Source: Moraxellaceae bacterium
Lineage (GTDB): Bacteria; Pseudomonadota; Gammaproteobacteria; Pseudomonadales; Moraxellaceae
Length of the DNA stretch: 42,561 nt
Direction of reading: 5' to 3'
Assembly: GCA_947373945.1 (NCBI GenBank)
Contig: CANBZV010000002.1
Location: 1-42,561 of the forward strand
The notes beneath the pieces are model-generated. The model saw nothing but the letters and a program-made list of their open reading frames with translations, was not told where the DNA came from and did no database searches. This document shows positions 19,465 through 29,482 of this stretch, one piece after another. Numbering within the stretch: position 1 is the first letter of the stretch; each line of letters begins with the position of its first letter. The translations under genes were made by a program, and so were the position numbers.

Positions 19465-21618
19465 CTAGAACTGATACTGTGCCTCAGCGAATAGGCTGCG
19501 GCCTGCCATCGGAAAGTCATTAGGGATGGCACCTACAGGGCTAGGTTCGCGCACATCAGCATTAAACAAATTGCGTACCGATAGCGTTAAATCCAGACCG
19601 TTCAACACGTCTTGTTTGCGTAAGGTAACGTCAACTGTTGTATAAGCTGCCAATGCCGCTCGCGTATCGCCGATAACACGCTTTTGTTTCCCAACCCAGG
19701 TTATTTGACTATCAATATGCAAATTCGAAGGCGTACTCCATTCACTTCGGCCATATATTTTATGATTTGGGGCTTCTCCAACATCGCTTTTACTGTTTCG
19801 ATCTTCTGAATGCTGATAGGCGTAGTTGATCAAAAAGCGCATGTTATAGGCTGGGGCATAGTCGGCTTCCAGCTCTACACCTTGTCCTTGGCGTTTGCCA
19901 ATGTTTTGTGCCTTGGCAATGCTGCCTATGGGAACAAAGGTAATAAAATCCTGAATGTTATAGCGGTAGACATTTGCGGTATATGAAAATTGTGAGGAAA
20001 GTTGGTGTGAAAGCGCTAGCTCATAGGTGTCTATGGTTTCAGGCTCCAGTTCAGTATTGCCTAAGCTGATCGGGTTACTGGTGACAAATAACTCCGAGAA
20101 AGAGGGGGCACGAAAAGCGCGCCCATATAAGAGTTTCGTCGTGATTTGACTCGTGGTTGCCCATACTAATGCGAGACGTGGATTGGTCGTACTGCCAAAA
20201 TCCGAAAAGTGATCATAGCGTACGCCTGTTGTCGCGAGCCAATCGCGTGAAAACTTCCATTCATCTTGCATAAATAAATAATAACTTTGGCGCTGGTTTT
20301 CGGGCAAATAAACTTCGGCGGTATCGCTGACATCTTCTATCCCGTTGGGGCGAGGAGGAAAGATTGGTGTGCCATCAGGAAGAAAGGCGACAGAGAAGTT
20401 TTTAGTTTCAGTCACTTCATACATGTCATCCCATGCTCCGCCGATACCAAGGCGAATCAAATGACTATTTATGCCTTTATAAAGGCTGCTCAGATCAAGG
20501 CGGACATTTTCTTCGTGGTATCCCGGGTTACCAATGAAGCCATCAGGAAAAGCACCACCAAACGCACCTTTGGGGTACAAATAGATATTTTTCTCAATTT
20601 CCTGGGTGTTTTTATAATAACTAACCTGGCTATTGATGCCCCAGTTTGGCGTTAAGTCATTAAGCGTGTAGCTATAGTCTACATTGTAACGTTCGCTGGT
20701 CGTGCGGGAAGATGGGTCTAGTGCCTCGGCATAACCGACGCTCGAACCCACATGATAACGCCCTTGGTAGCCAGCTCTTAGCCGAGAGTGATCATAGGCA
20801 ACATCAAGTCTAGCTTCCATCATGTCTTTCATCGTGTTCACATTGCCAGGGGCGAGGCTTGCTTGAGTTTTAAATAGACCATCAAACGCGGTTTGCTGGT
20901 CTTGTTGAACTGTTTTTTTCCAGCCGTCCGTTGTTTCCGCTTCAAGGGTGAAACCAATATCCATATTGCTGTACGTACCACCCTGTTCGAAGGAAATGGC
21001 TTTTGAACCAAAGCTGCCTGTACGTATGGCTATTTTACTGCCGTTAATGTCATTGGCTGTTTTGGTAATAATATTAATAACGCCAGAGAAAGCATCTGCG
21101 CCATATAAAGCAGAGCCTGGCCCGCGAATCACTTCTATCCGTGCAATTGATTTCACGGGCATTCCAGTCCAGATATTGCCTCGGTTACCCGTAAATAGGC
21201 TGGTCACGGGAATGCCATTAATCAACACCAAAGCTTGTGGATTAAAGGTGGAGGTAATGCCGCGGATAATGTATTTAGCCGTGTAGCCTTGGCTTGAGCG
21301 TGCGACATGTAAACCTGGGACGGTTTCCAATACTTGATCAAGGTCTGTTGCTCCCATTGCAGTAATATCATTCTCTGTGATAACGGTCGCGATAGCAGCA
21401 GCTTTATCAAGCGGGGTTTTTGTCCCTGAAGCAATGGACGTTACGCGTATTTTGCCTAGATCGGCAAGCGACATGTCCCATAAATCACTATTAGCCGTTA
21501 CGACATCACTGCACGTTGAGAGGAATGAGAGCATTAGAGAGAAACGAATTATGGTAACTTTTTTATCTGGATACTTTGAGATAGATGTTTTTACTGTTTT
21601 TTTCATTATGGACACCAT
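19465..21618 (-). CDS. TonB-dependent outer-membrane receptor (copy 2, paralogue of copy 1)
   Basis: Same architecture with long stretches of near-identical protein sequence to copy 1 (e.g. SIARIEVIRGPGSALYGADAFSGVINIITK); C-terminus ...GRSLFAEAQYQF. Confidence 0.95.
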   Translation of the reverse strand: MVSIMKKTVKTSISKYPDKKVTIIRFSLMLSFLSTCSDVVTANSDLWDMSLADLGKIRVTSIASGTKTPLDKAAAIATVITENDITAMGATDLDQVLETVPGLHVARSSQGYTAKYIIRGITSTFNPQALVLINGIPVTSLFTGNRGNIWTGMPVKSIARIEVIRGPGSALYGADAFSGVINIITKTANDINGSKIAIRTGSFGSKAISFEQGGTYSNMDIGFTLEAETTDGWKKTVQQDQQTAFDGLFKTQASLAPGNVNTMKDMMEARLDVAYDHSRLRAGYQGRYHVGSSVGYAEALDPSSRTTSERYNVDYSYTLNDLTPNWGINSQVSYYKNTQEIEKNIYLYPKGAFGGAFPDGFIGNPGYHEENVRLDLSSLYKGINSHLIRLGIGGAWDDMYEVTETKNFSVAFLPDGTPIFPPRPNGIEDVSDTAEVYLPENQRQSYYLFMQDEWKFSRDWLATTGVRYDHFSDFGSTTNPRLALVWATTSQITTKLLYGRAFRAPSFSELFVTSNPISLGNTELEPETIDTYELALSHQLSSQFSYTANVYRYNIQDFITFVPIGSIAKAQNIGKRQGQGVELEADYAPAYNMRFLINYAYQHSEDRNSKSDVGEAPNHKIYGRSEWSTPSNLHIDSQITWVGKQKRVIGDTRAALAAYTTVDVTLRKQDVLNGLDLTLSVRNLFNADVREPSPVGAIPNDFPMAGRSLFAEAQYQF

Positions 21619-22005
21619 CTGGCTTTAAGTCTTAATTGTGATGACTTCCATTTTATTATTGCTGTTGTACCGTTACATGGTGAACGAGGCATAGAGTACA
21701 TCGCTTGAATTCGTTATTACATACTTTCTGTTGTTTTTTTTGTGGAAAATTACTTTTTTGCCGGTTGTTGACTTGACAGCTGGTTAGGAATGGTGTTTTT
21801 GCGAGCGCTATTGGCATAAAAAAATAGAAAATGTTGGTATTCACGCTAAAAATATCAGTCAAGGTAGAGTACAATCGCGCGCTTTTTGTTTTTTTAGCGG
21901 ACTAGCGCAAACGCTGCGCCTAAGTTTAGTTCTAAGTTTTCGGGGGTTAGTCGGCCACAAGTCAAGACTAGCCGTAGTTGTAAAAACTCAAGCTGAGGGT
22001 TGACC

Positions 22006-23136
22006 ATGCAAATCGGTATTCCAGCGGAAATCATCGCTGGCGAAACGCGTGTCGCTGCCACTCCAGAAACGGTAAAGAAATTTATCGCCGCTGGACATAG
22101 TGTAGTGGTACAAACGGGCGCTGGTATTCAGGCAAGTGTGCCAGATGCTGACTTTAGTGCAGCAGGTGCGACGATTGTAAATGATGCGGCATCGGCTTAC
22201 GCCAGTGATGTCATTCTCAAAGTACGTGCACCAGAAACGGACGAGATTGCTCTTATCAAAGAGGGCGCTGCCGTTGTGGCAATGTTTGATCCTTTCCGTA
22301 ACCCCAATTTAGAGGCTTTTGCAGCAAGAAATCTGCAATGTTTCGCCTTGGAGTTGTTACCTCGGACCTTGTCGCGTGCGCAAAATATGGACGTGTTGTC
22401 CTCGCAAGCGAACTTGGCAGGTTATAAAGCCGTGTTGTTGGCTGCGAATGCTTATCAACGCTTATTCCCGATGTTGATGACGGCTGCGGGTACTGTTAAA
22501 CCTGCGCGTATTGTTGTCTTGGGTGTAGGTGTGGCTGGTTTGCAAGCAATTGCCACCGCAAAACGCTTGGGTGCGATTGTTGAGGCGTCAGATATGCGTC
22601 CTACTGCTAAAGAGCAAGTTGAGTCTTTGGGCGGTAAATGGTTAGACGTGCCAATGTCTGATGAAGAAAAAGCTAAAGCGTTGGGTGCTGGTGGTTATGC
22701 GTGGGTTCCTTCCGCTGACTACGTGCGTGATCAAAAAGTGATTGTCGATAAAGCTGTTTCTGCGGCTGACATTATTATCACGACTGCATTAATTCCGGGT
22801 CGTGCAGCACCGAAACTGGTTTATGCCGATACCATCGCCAAAATGAAAGCCGGTTCTGTCATTCTCGACATGGCTGTCGAAAGCGGTGGCAATGTCGAAG
22901 GCTCCGTATGTGGCGAAACAGTCACGACCAGCAATGGTGTCAAAATCTTGGGTATTCCTAATATCCCAGGTACGGTTGCGGCTGAATCTTCCGCTTTATA
23001 TGCGCGTAATTTGCTCAATTTAATGTTGACCTTGTTCAATAAAGAAACAGGCGCGTTAGCAGTCAACATGAGCGACGACGTACATAAAGCCTTGCTCATT
23101 ACCCAAGCAGGCCAAGTCCTGTTCGCTAAGAAGTGA
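22006..23136 (+). CDS. pntAA: NAD(P) transhydrogenase alpha subunit, part 1
   Basis: MQIGIPAEIIAGETRVAATPETVKKFIAAGHSVVVQTGAG...VVLGVGVAGLQAIATAKRLGAIVEASDMRP...AVESGGNVEGSVCGE. ATG at 22006 preferred over TTG at 22000. Confidence 0.96.
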   Translation: MQIGIPAEIIAGETRVAATPETVKKFIAAGHSVVVQTGAGIQASVPDADFSAAGATIVNDAASAYASDVILKVRAPETDEIALIKEGAAVVAMFDPFRNPNLEAFAARNLQCFALELLPRTLSRAQNMDVLSSQANLAGYKAVLLAANAYQRLFPMLMTAAGTVKPARIVVLGVGVAGLQAIATAKRLGAIVEASDMRPTAKEQVESLGGKWLDVPMSDEEKAKALGAGGYAWVPSADYVRDQKVIVDKAVSAADIIITTALIPGRAAPKLVYADTIAKMKAGSVILDMAVESGGNVEGSVCGETVTTSNGVKILGIPNIPGTVAAESSALYARNLLNLMLTLFNKETGALAVNMSDDVHKALLITQAGQVLFAKK

Positions 23137-23147
23137 GGAGCTAAATC

Positions 23148-23495
23148 ATGAATGAAGTGATTACTCAAGCGGCTGAACACGCCGCCAGCGTGCCTTTTGT
23201 CAGCATCTTTACCGTGTTTGTCTTGGCAATTTTTGTTGGTTATTACGTCGTTTGGGGCGTAACACCGGCATTGCATACGCCATTGATGGCCGTTACTAAT
23301 GCACTTTCCGGCATTATTGTCGTTGGTGCAATGTTGCAGACTGTCGCTACGGGCGTTGACCCTAACGCGTTACAATCAATTAGCGCGACCAGTTTGCTGG
23401 GCGCATTTGCCGTCTTTTTGGCCAGTATCAACATCTTCGGTGGCTTTGCCGTTACCGAACGTATGCTTGATATGTTCAAAAAGAAAAAGAAATAA
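23148..23495 (+). CDS. pntAB: NAD(P) transhydrogenase alpha subunit, part 2 (membrane)
   Basis: [40 protein letters not shown]...[26 protein letters not shown]. Confidence 0.95.
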   Translation: MNEVITQAAEHAASVPFVSIFTVFVLAIFVGYYVVWGVTPALHTPLMAVTNALSGIIVVGAMLQTVATGVDPNALQSISATSLLGAFAVFLASINIFGGFAVTERMLDMFKKKKK

Positions 23496-23507
23496 GGAGC
23501 GACCACG

Positions 23508-24896
23508 ATGCAAAGTTTTGCACAATATGCCGATTGGGCGTACCTGATTGGTGCCGTACTCTTTATTTTGACTCTGCGCGGTTTGTCTGGTCCTAAAACA
23601 GCCATTATGGGTAACCGTTACGGCATGACGGGCATGGCATTAGCCGTGTTGACGACCTTCTTTGTTGCCCCTAGCCCGGTGTTGGGTTTGATTGTTGGGG
23701 CGATGGTGGCCGGTGGTGCGATTGGTATTTATCGTGCCAAAACAGTTGCCATGACGCACATGCCCGAAACAGTGGCGATGATGCACTCAGCGGTCGGTTT
23801 GTCGGCGGTGTGTATTGCTGTAGCTGCCGTTTTACACACAGGCATTCATCACGATGGCGTCCACCGTTTTGAATTGTTTATTGGTTGTTTCGTTGGTGCG
23901 ATTACCTTTACGGCGTCTGTGTTTGCCTATGGCAAATTAGCGGCGAAAAAATGGGCTAAAACCATTAAAGGTGGCTGGGTCAAGCCAGTACAAGCGGGTT
24001 TGTTTTTAGCCATGCTGGGTTTTGGTGTTGGTTATTTCACGACCGAAAATTTGACCGATTTCTATCTGATGACCGCCTTTGCATTGGCCTTTGGTTATGT
24101 CTGGATTGCGCCTATTGGTGGCGGTGATATGCCCGTCGTGGTATCGCTGTTGAACTCATTTTCGGGTTGGGCTGCTGCAGGTATTGGCTTTACCTTAAAC
24201 AATCCGATGTTGATTATTGCCGGTTCGCTAGTGGGTTCTTCGGGTGCGATTCTATCCTACGTTATGTGCCGCGCCATGAATCGTTCATTGTTGAACGTAT
24301 TGTTTGGCGGATTTGGCGCAACAGCAGCGGTGGAAGAAGAAGGCGACAAGAAAGAAAAGAATTACCGTTCTGGTTCGGCGGAAGATGCGGCTTTCTTGAT
24401 GTCCAATGCTGACTCGGTAGTGATTGTTCCTGGTTATGGCTTGGCACAAGCGCGTGCGCAAAATGCCGTCAAAGAACTAGCAACGGTATTGAAAGAAAAA
24501 GGCGTTACTGTACGTTATGCAATTCACCCTGTAGCGGGTCGTATGCCTGGCCATATGAACGTGTTATTGGCTGAAGCGGATGTGCCTTATGATGATGTCA
24601 AAGAAATGGACGAAATCAATAGCGACTTCGCATCTACGGATGTGGTGTTGGTGATTGGTGCTAATGACGTGGTCAATCCTGCCGCTAAAGATAATCCTGC
24701 ATCGCCTATTTATGGCATGCCGATTATTGAAGCGCATCGTGCGCGTACTGTCATGGTTATCAAACGCTCGATGGCTACAGGTTATGCTGGTTTGGATAAC
24801 GACTTGTTCTACCTCGACAAAACGATGATGGTTTTTGGTGATGCCAAAAAAGTCCTCGAAGATATGGTCAAAGGTGTTACCGGTGGTGGTCACTAA
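23508..24896 (+). CDS. pntB: NAD(P) transhydrogenase beta subunit
   Basis: DWAYLIGAVLFILTLRGLSGPKTAIMGNRYGMTGMALAVL...VPGYGLAQARAQNAVKEL...HPVAGRMPGHMNVLLAEADVPYD...VIGANDVVNPAAKDNPASPIYGMPIIE. Confidence 0.97.
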   Translation: MQSFAQYADWAYLIGAVLFILTLRGLSGPKTAIMGNRYGMTGMALAVLTTFFVAPSPVLGLIVGAMVAGGAIGIYRAKTVAMTHMPETVAMMHSAVGLSAVCIAVAAVLHTGIHHDGVHRFELFIGCFVGAITFTASVFAYGKLAAKKWAKTIKGGWVKPVQAGLFLAMLGFGVGYFTTENLTDFYLMTAFALAFGYVWIAPIGGGDMPVVVSLLNSFSGWAAAGIGFTLNNPMLIIAGSLVGSSGAILSYVMCRAMNRSLLNVLFGGFGATAAVEEEGDKKEKNYRSGSAEDAAFLMSNADSVVIVPGYGLAQARAQNAVKELATVLKEKGVTVRYAIHPVAGRMPGHMNVLLAEADVPYDDVKEMDEINSDFASTDVVLVIGANDVVNPAAKDNPASPIYGMPIIEAHRARTVMVIKRSMATGYAGLDNDLFYLDKTMMVFGDAKKVLEDMVKGVTGGGH

Positions 24897-24916
24897 ACCG
24901 CGCAGTTGATACGCTT

Positions 24917-24944
24917 AAAACCCCGACGTGTTCGGGGTTTTTTG
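24917..24944 (+). terminator. Rho-independent terminator after pntB
   Basis: aaaaccccga-cgtgt-tcggggttttttg stem plus T-tract. Confidence 0.9.
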
Positions 24945-25046
24945 TTTGCTAAATAGCTGCATTCCTTAACACGAAATCTCCCCCAACTTCCAGTACTTAC
25001 GTTACAATTATTGCTTTCAGATATGGTTTAGGTTTAGGGCGGCACT

Positions 25047-25625
25047 ATGCTGTTAATGATAGATAACTACGACTCGTTTACCTATAACATCGTCCAATAT
25101 TTGGGTGAGTTAGGGCAAGATGTGCGGGTCTTTCGCAATGATGAAATTTCACTTGCTGATATTGAAGCGCTGCAACCAAATCATATTGTTATTTCACCAG
25201 GTCCTTGCTCGCCCAACGAGGCAGGTATTTCCTTGGCCGTTATTCAATATTTTGCGGGAAAAGTGCCGTTATTAGGTGTTTGTTTGGGGCATCAAAGTAT
25301 AGGCCAGGCGTTTGGTGGCGATGTCATTCGCGCGCGTCAGGTCATGCATGGCAAAACATCACCGATTTATCATAAAAATCAGGGCGTATTTCGCCAGCTT
25401 AATAATCCTTTAGTGGCTACGCGTTATCATTCATTGGTGGTAGACAACAATACTCTGCCTGACTGTCTTGAAGTCACGGCTTGGACTCAGTTGGAAGATG
25501 GTTCTCTAGATGAAATTATGGGCCTGCGTCATAAAACATTGGCAGTAGAAGGTGTGCAATTTCATCCAGAATCTATACTTACAGAGCAAGGACACGCCCT
25601 GTTACAAAATTTCCTTGAGGCTTAA
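25047..25625 (+). CDS. trpG: Anthranilate/aminodeoxychorismate synthase component II (glutamine amidotransferase)
   Basis: [23 protein letters not shown]...[12 protein letters not shown]...[17 protein letters not shown]...[14 protein letters not shown]; directly upstream of trpD-trpC. Confidence 0.95.
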   Translation: MLLMIDNYDSFTYNIVQYLGELGQDVRVFRNDEISLADIEALQPNHIVISPGPCSPNEAGISLAVIQYFAGKVPLLGVCLGHQSIGQAFGGDVIRARQVMHGKTSPIYHKNQGVFRQLNNPLVATRYHSLVVDNNTLPDCLEVTAWTQLEDGSLDEIMGLRHKTLAVEGVQFHPESILTEQGHALLQNFLEA

Positions 25626-25628
25626 CGC

Positions 25629-26675
25629 ATGGATATTAAAACAGCCTTGGCTCACGTTGCCTCGCGCCAAAATTTGACGCTTATTGATATGCAATCCGTC
25701 ATGCGTTCAATTATGACGGGTGAGTGTACATCTGCCCAGATCGCTGGCTTTTTAGTCGCTTTGCGCATGAAAGGCGAGACACTGGACGAAATTGAAGGCG
25801 CAGTGCGCGTGATGCGCGAGTTGTGTACTCCTGTCGTGCTGTCGACATTGGAACATACGGTTGATATTGTTGGCACGGGCGGCGATGGTGCAAATTTATT
25901 TAATGTCTCTACGGCATCATCGTTTGTTGTTGCAGCTGCGGGAGCAACGGTCGCCAAGCATGGTAATCGGGCTGTATCATCCAAGAGTGGTAGTGCCGAT
26001 GTTTTGGAAGCGGCTGGTATCAATTTGAATTTAACGGCAGAGCAAACGGCCCGTTGTATTGATAGTGTTGGCGTGGGCTTTATGTTTGCGGTAAATCATC
26101 ATGCCGCCATGCGTCACGCAATTGTGCCTCGACGCGAATTAGGGTTGCGAACATTGTTTAATGTCTTAGGGCCGCTCACTAATCCTGCGGCAGTCAAACG
26201 GCAGGTTCTAGGGGTTTATGCTCAAGAATGGTGTAGACCGTTAGCAGAGGTTTTAGGGCGTTTAGGTAGTGAGCATGTGATGGTCGTACATGCTCAAGAT
26301 GGCCTCGATGAAATCAGTTTGGCGACACCGACCTATGTAGCTGAATTGAAAAATGGCGAAGTTCGCGAGTATCTACTACAACCGGAAGATGTTGGCTTAA
26401 AATCGCAAGCATTAGATGGTCTGATTGTGGATAATGTCTCACAATCGCTGGCATTGCTGGAAGATGCCTTAGGCAAGCGTAAAGAGCCTGCAGCAGACAA
26501 GGCGGCCGATATGATTGCCCTTAATGCAGGCGCGGCACTCTATGTTGCAGGGGTTGCGGCGACCATTAAACAAGGCGTGGCGATGGCCGAAGATGCAATT
26601 CACAGCGGTTTGGCATTAGAAAAATTAGCAATTTTGCGCGACTTTAGTTGTGCTTTTATACCTGTTTCGGCCTAA
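25629..26675 (+). CDS. trpD: Anthranilate phosphoribosyltransferase
   Basis: [52 protein letters not shown]...[30 protein letters not shown]. Confidence 0.97.
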   Translation: MDIKTALAHVASRQNLTLIDMQSVMRSIMTGECTSAQIAGFLVALRMKGETLDEIEGAVRVMRELCTPVVLSTLEHTVDIVGTGGDGANLFNVSTASSFVVAAAGATVAKHGNRAVSSKSGSADVLEAAGINLNLTAEQTARCIDSVGVGFMFAVNHHAAMRHAIVPRRELGLRTLFNVLGPLTNPAAVKRQVLGVYAQEWCRPLAEVLGRLGSEHVMVVHAQDGLDEISLATPTYVAELKNGEVREYLLQPEDVGLKSQALDGLIVDNVSQSLALLEDALGKRKEPAADKAADMIALNAGAALYVAGVAATIKQGVAMAEDAIHSGLALEKLAILRDFSCAFIPVSA

Positions 26676-26692
26676 TTATCAGATTAACTATT

Positions 26693-27514
26693 ATGACATC
26701 ACATATTTTGGGGACGATTCTCCAGCGTAAAGCCGAAGAAGTTGAAGTCCGTCAACGGCAAATCTCGTATGCTACGCAGGATGCTCGTGCGCGAACTGCA
26801 ATGCCGGTACGGGGATTTTATAGCGCCCTTAAGCGTCGCGTAGACAAAGGCGAACCTGCAGTTATTGCTGAAATTAAAAAAGCCTCGCCATCAAAAGGGG
26901 TATTGCGTGAAGATTTTGTGCCTGCGCAAATTGCCCGTAGCTATGAAAAGGCTGGGGCAGCCTGTTTGTCGGTATTAACGGATATTGATTTTTTTCAAGG
27001 GGCGGATAGTTATTTACAGTCAGCGCGGTTTTCATGCATGTTGCCCGTTCTGCGTAAAGATTTTATCGTTGATCCTTATCAAATTGTTGAAGCACGGGCT
27101 ATTGGTGCCGATGCTGTCCTGCTGATTGTCAGTGCGTTATCCGATGGCCAGTTGGCAGAGTTTTATGCCTTAGCAACATCACTCGAATTGGATGTATTGG
27201 TTGAGGTTCATAGCCAAGCCGAACTTGATCGTGCATTAAAATTACCGTTGACTATGATCGGTATTAATAATCGAAATTTAAAAACGTTCCAAGTTAGTTT
27301 AAATACCACATTGGCCCTGTTGCGTGCCGTGCCTAAAGACAAAATGATTGTCACCGAAAGCGGTATTTTGCATCCCTCGGATGTGACATTGATGCAAGCG
27401 AATGGCATTAATGCCTTTTTGGTGGGTGAGGCCTTTATGCGCGCTGATGATCCAGGTGATGCGCTTAAAGACCTGTTTTTTTCGGGGCCAAAAATCAGCG
27501 GGTTCCGAAGATAA
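26693..27514 (+). CDS. trpC: Indole-3-glycerol phosphate synthase
   Basis: [17 protein letters not shown]...[41 protein letters not shown]...[26 protein letters not shown]...[10 protein letters not shown]...TESGI. Start at 26693 preferred. Confidence 0.97.
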   Translation: MTSHILGTILQRKAEEVEVRQRQISYATQDARARTAMPVRGFYSALKRRVDKGEPAVIAEIKKASPSKGVLREDFVPAQIARSYEKAGAACLSVLTDIDFFQGADSYLQSARFSCMLPVLRKDFIVDPYQIVEARAIGADAVLLIVSALSDGQLAEFYALATSLELDVLVEVHSQAELDRALKLPLTMIGINNRNLKTFQVSLNTTLALLRAVPKDKMIVTESGILHPSDVTLMQANGINAFLVGEAFMRADDPGDALKDLFFSGPKISGFRR

Positions 27515-28130
27515 CCATCGTTTTGCCTTTGACGTTAATCAGTCCTTGGTCTTCCAAGGACTTTAACACGCGACCAACCATCTCCCGCGAACAGCCAACA
27601 ATCCGTCCGATCTCCTGACGAGTTACCCGAATTTGCATGCCATCAGGGTGGGTCATCGCATCAGGCTGTTTGGATAAGTCGAGTAAGCAGCGTGCTACTC
27701 GTCCTGTAACATCTAAGAATGCCAAATCGCTGACTTTTCGTGTTGTTGCTCTTAAGCGGCCAGCCATTTGTGCTGATAATGCAAACATCAAGCCTGCATC
27801 TTGGCGCGCCATTTCCCTGAACTTCCGATAACCAATTTCTGCAATTTCACAGGCGGTTTTGGCGCGGATCCATGCACTACGGATTGGCTTTTCTTCAAAT
27901 AAGCCCATTTCACCAAAAAAGTCGCCGGCATTAAGGTAGGCGACGACCATCTCGCGACCTTCACTATCTTCGATAACCACTGAAACAGAGCCTTTGACAA
28001 TGAAGAATAGTGAGTCGGACGCATCTCCTGCATGAACAATGGCAGTACGGGCAGGATATTGACGCAGATGGCATTGCTCTAGGAATGGCTGTAAGTGCGG
28101 GATGCGGTCAAGAGCAGGGATAATGGCCAT
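27495..28130 (-). CDS. crp: Crp/Fnr-family transcriptional regulator, Crp/Vfr-like
   Basis: cNMP-binding domain ([40 protein letters not shown]...[16 protein letters not shown]) and HTH ([43 protein letters not shown]). Confidence 0.9.
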   Translation of the reverse strand: MAIIPALDRIPHLQPFLEQCHLRQYPARTAIVHAGDASDSLFFIVKGSVSVVIEDSEGREMVVAYLNAGDFFGEMGLFEEKPIRSAWIRAKTACEIAEIGYRKFREMARQDAGLMFALSAQMAGRLRATTRKVSDLAFLDVTGRVARCLLDLSKQPDAMTHPDGMQIRVTRQEIGRIVGCSREMVGRVLKSLEDQGLINVKGKTMVIFGTR

Positions 28131-28410
28131 AAGTGTATCCTAATCAGTTCAATTTATTATTTATTGCTGTTTTTCGAGGGTTGCTGGGTAAGCCCTCACT
28201 ATAATAAGTCCAATGTAGTGCAAAGACAGGGCTTTTTATAGCAAAATTGCGAACTAATTGCCAATTCATGTCATATCCAAACGGGGCTTTTGGGCGACGG
28301 CCAGCAAATTTGACGCTTGTTGGCTTGCTTTCGGTATCCTGATTGAGCAAAGTGCGCAACATGAGCCACATTGGTTCCGTAAATATAGTTAAACGATAGG
28401 CGGATTTTTC

Positions 28411-28830
28411 ATGCAAGCAAGTGTGCAGTGGGTAAAAGATGTTTCTTTTGTCGTTGAGTCTGGCAGTGGTCATGCTGTTGTCATTGATGGCTCACCGGAG
28501 CATGGTGGCCGCAATATTGGTCCTCGACCAATGGAGTTGCTGTTGATGGGATTGGGGGGCTGTGCATCATTTGATGTGGTGACAATTTTGAAAAAATCGC
28601 GCCAGCAAATTACTGATGTGCGTGCAGAGTTAAGTGCTGAGCGTGCTGATGCCATTCCGGCGGTGTTTACTAAAATCCATCTGCATTTTGTCATTACTGG
28701 CAAAGAGTTAAAGGAAAATCAGGTCAAAAAAGCAGTGGAGTTATCAGCGGAGAAGTATTGCTCGGCTTCAGCGATGTTGAGTGCTGGCGGTGTAGTCATT
28801 ACTCATGATTATGAGATGATTGAAGGGTAG
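28411..28830 (+). CDS. OsmC/YhfA-like family protein
   Basis: GHAVVIDGSPEHGGRNIGPRPMELLLMGLGGCASFDVVTILKKSRQQITDVRAELSAERAD...KYCSASAMLSAGGVVITHDYEM, OsmC-family motifs. Confidence 0.9.
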   Translation: MQASVQWVKDVSFVVESGSGHAVVIDGSPEHGGRNIGPRPMELLLMGLGGCASFDVVTILKKSRQQITDVRAELSAERADAIPAVFTKIHLHFVITGKELKENQVKKAVELSAEKYCSASAMLSAGGVVITHDYEMIEG

Positions 28831-28857
28831 TAAGGGTCATCCTTTTAATCGGAAAAC

Positions 28858-28943
28858 GTTATTCCCAGCTCGACTGGGAATCCATCAACTGTTGCCACAG
28901 CAGTGTTTGACCGCTAATGGATTCCCACTTTCGCGGGAATAAC
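28858..28943. repeat. Intergenic inverted-repeat element with dRS3-like ends (ATTCCC-N8/9-GGGAAT)
   Basis: gttATTCCCagctcgactGGGAATccat ... atggATTCCCactttcgcGGGAATaac: two small palindromes that are also inverted copies of each other, separated by 31 bp. Confidence 0.85.
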
Positions 28944-29011
28944 GAAACAAAAAACAAGGGATCTAGACAACTCTGAAGGGTAGTACTTAAGTGTTGCCAT
29001 TGGAGTTCTAT

Positions 29012-29482
29012 TTACACCTTCGGTTTTTTCTTGCGTACGTACAAGGTCTTTTTCACTCGAGCGACAACCGTGCCATCTTCTGCAAGCACATCAATTGTGT
29101 ATTCGGGAAATACTGCTTTGCCGCTTGCTGCCGCGTTACGGACCTGCTCAATGTTTTTCTGTGTCAGACGGAACTGCGCCGTCACCGTGCCGCGCCCAGG
29201 CGCAACGAAGTCAATATTGGCCGCTTTATCCCAGACAATATAGTCATTGCCCAGATTCTCCATCAACATCACCATAAAAAATGGATCAGTCATTGCGTAG
29301 AGGCTGCCACCAAAATGGGTGCCGACATAATTTTTATTGCCACGATGCAAGGGCATACGAACATCAATCGCTAGATAATCTTTGCTGATGTAATCGACTT
29401 TAATGCCTGCGCCTAAAAAAGGCAGATAGGTGCTGAGGAAAAAACGTAATTTAAAGGTGTCGGATAAAAGCTGCTTAAACAT
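29012..29482 (-). CDS. DUF4442-type hotdog-fold (thioesterase-like) protein
   Basis: RMPLHRGNKNYVGTHFGGSLYAMTDPFFMVMLMENLGNDYIVWDKAANIDFVAPGRGTVTAQF, hotdog/DUF4442-like. Confidence 0.8.
   Translation of the reverse strand: MFKQLLSDTFKLRFFLSTYLPFLGAGIKVDYISKDYLAIDVRMPLHRGNKNYVGTHFGGSLYAMTDPFFMVMLMENLGNDYIVWDKAANIDFVAPGRGTVTAQFRLTQKNIEQVRNAAASGKAVFPEYTIDVLAEDGTVVARVKKTLYVRKKKPKV

Noticed and set aside
21945-21973. ggttagtc...gactagcc hairpin upstream of pntAA as a possible riboswitch
   Set aside because: Short stem with a G-U pair and no recognisable riboswitch consensus; insufficient evidence.
22006-24896. Split pntAA/pntAB as an unusual gene fission
   Set aside because: The three-gene pntAA-pntAB-pntB arrangement is a known common form of proton-translocating transhydrogenase.
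28144-28473. 109-aa minus-strand ORF between crp and osmC
   Set aside because: Overlaps the osmC 5' end antisense, has no RBS I could recognise and no family motif; probably spurious.
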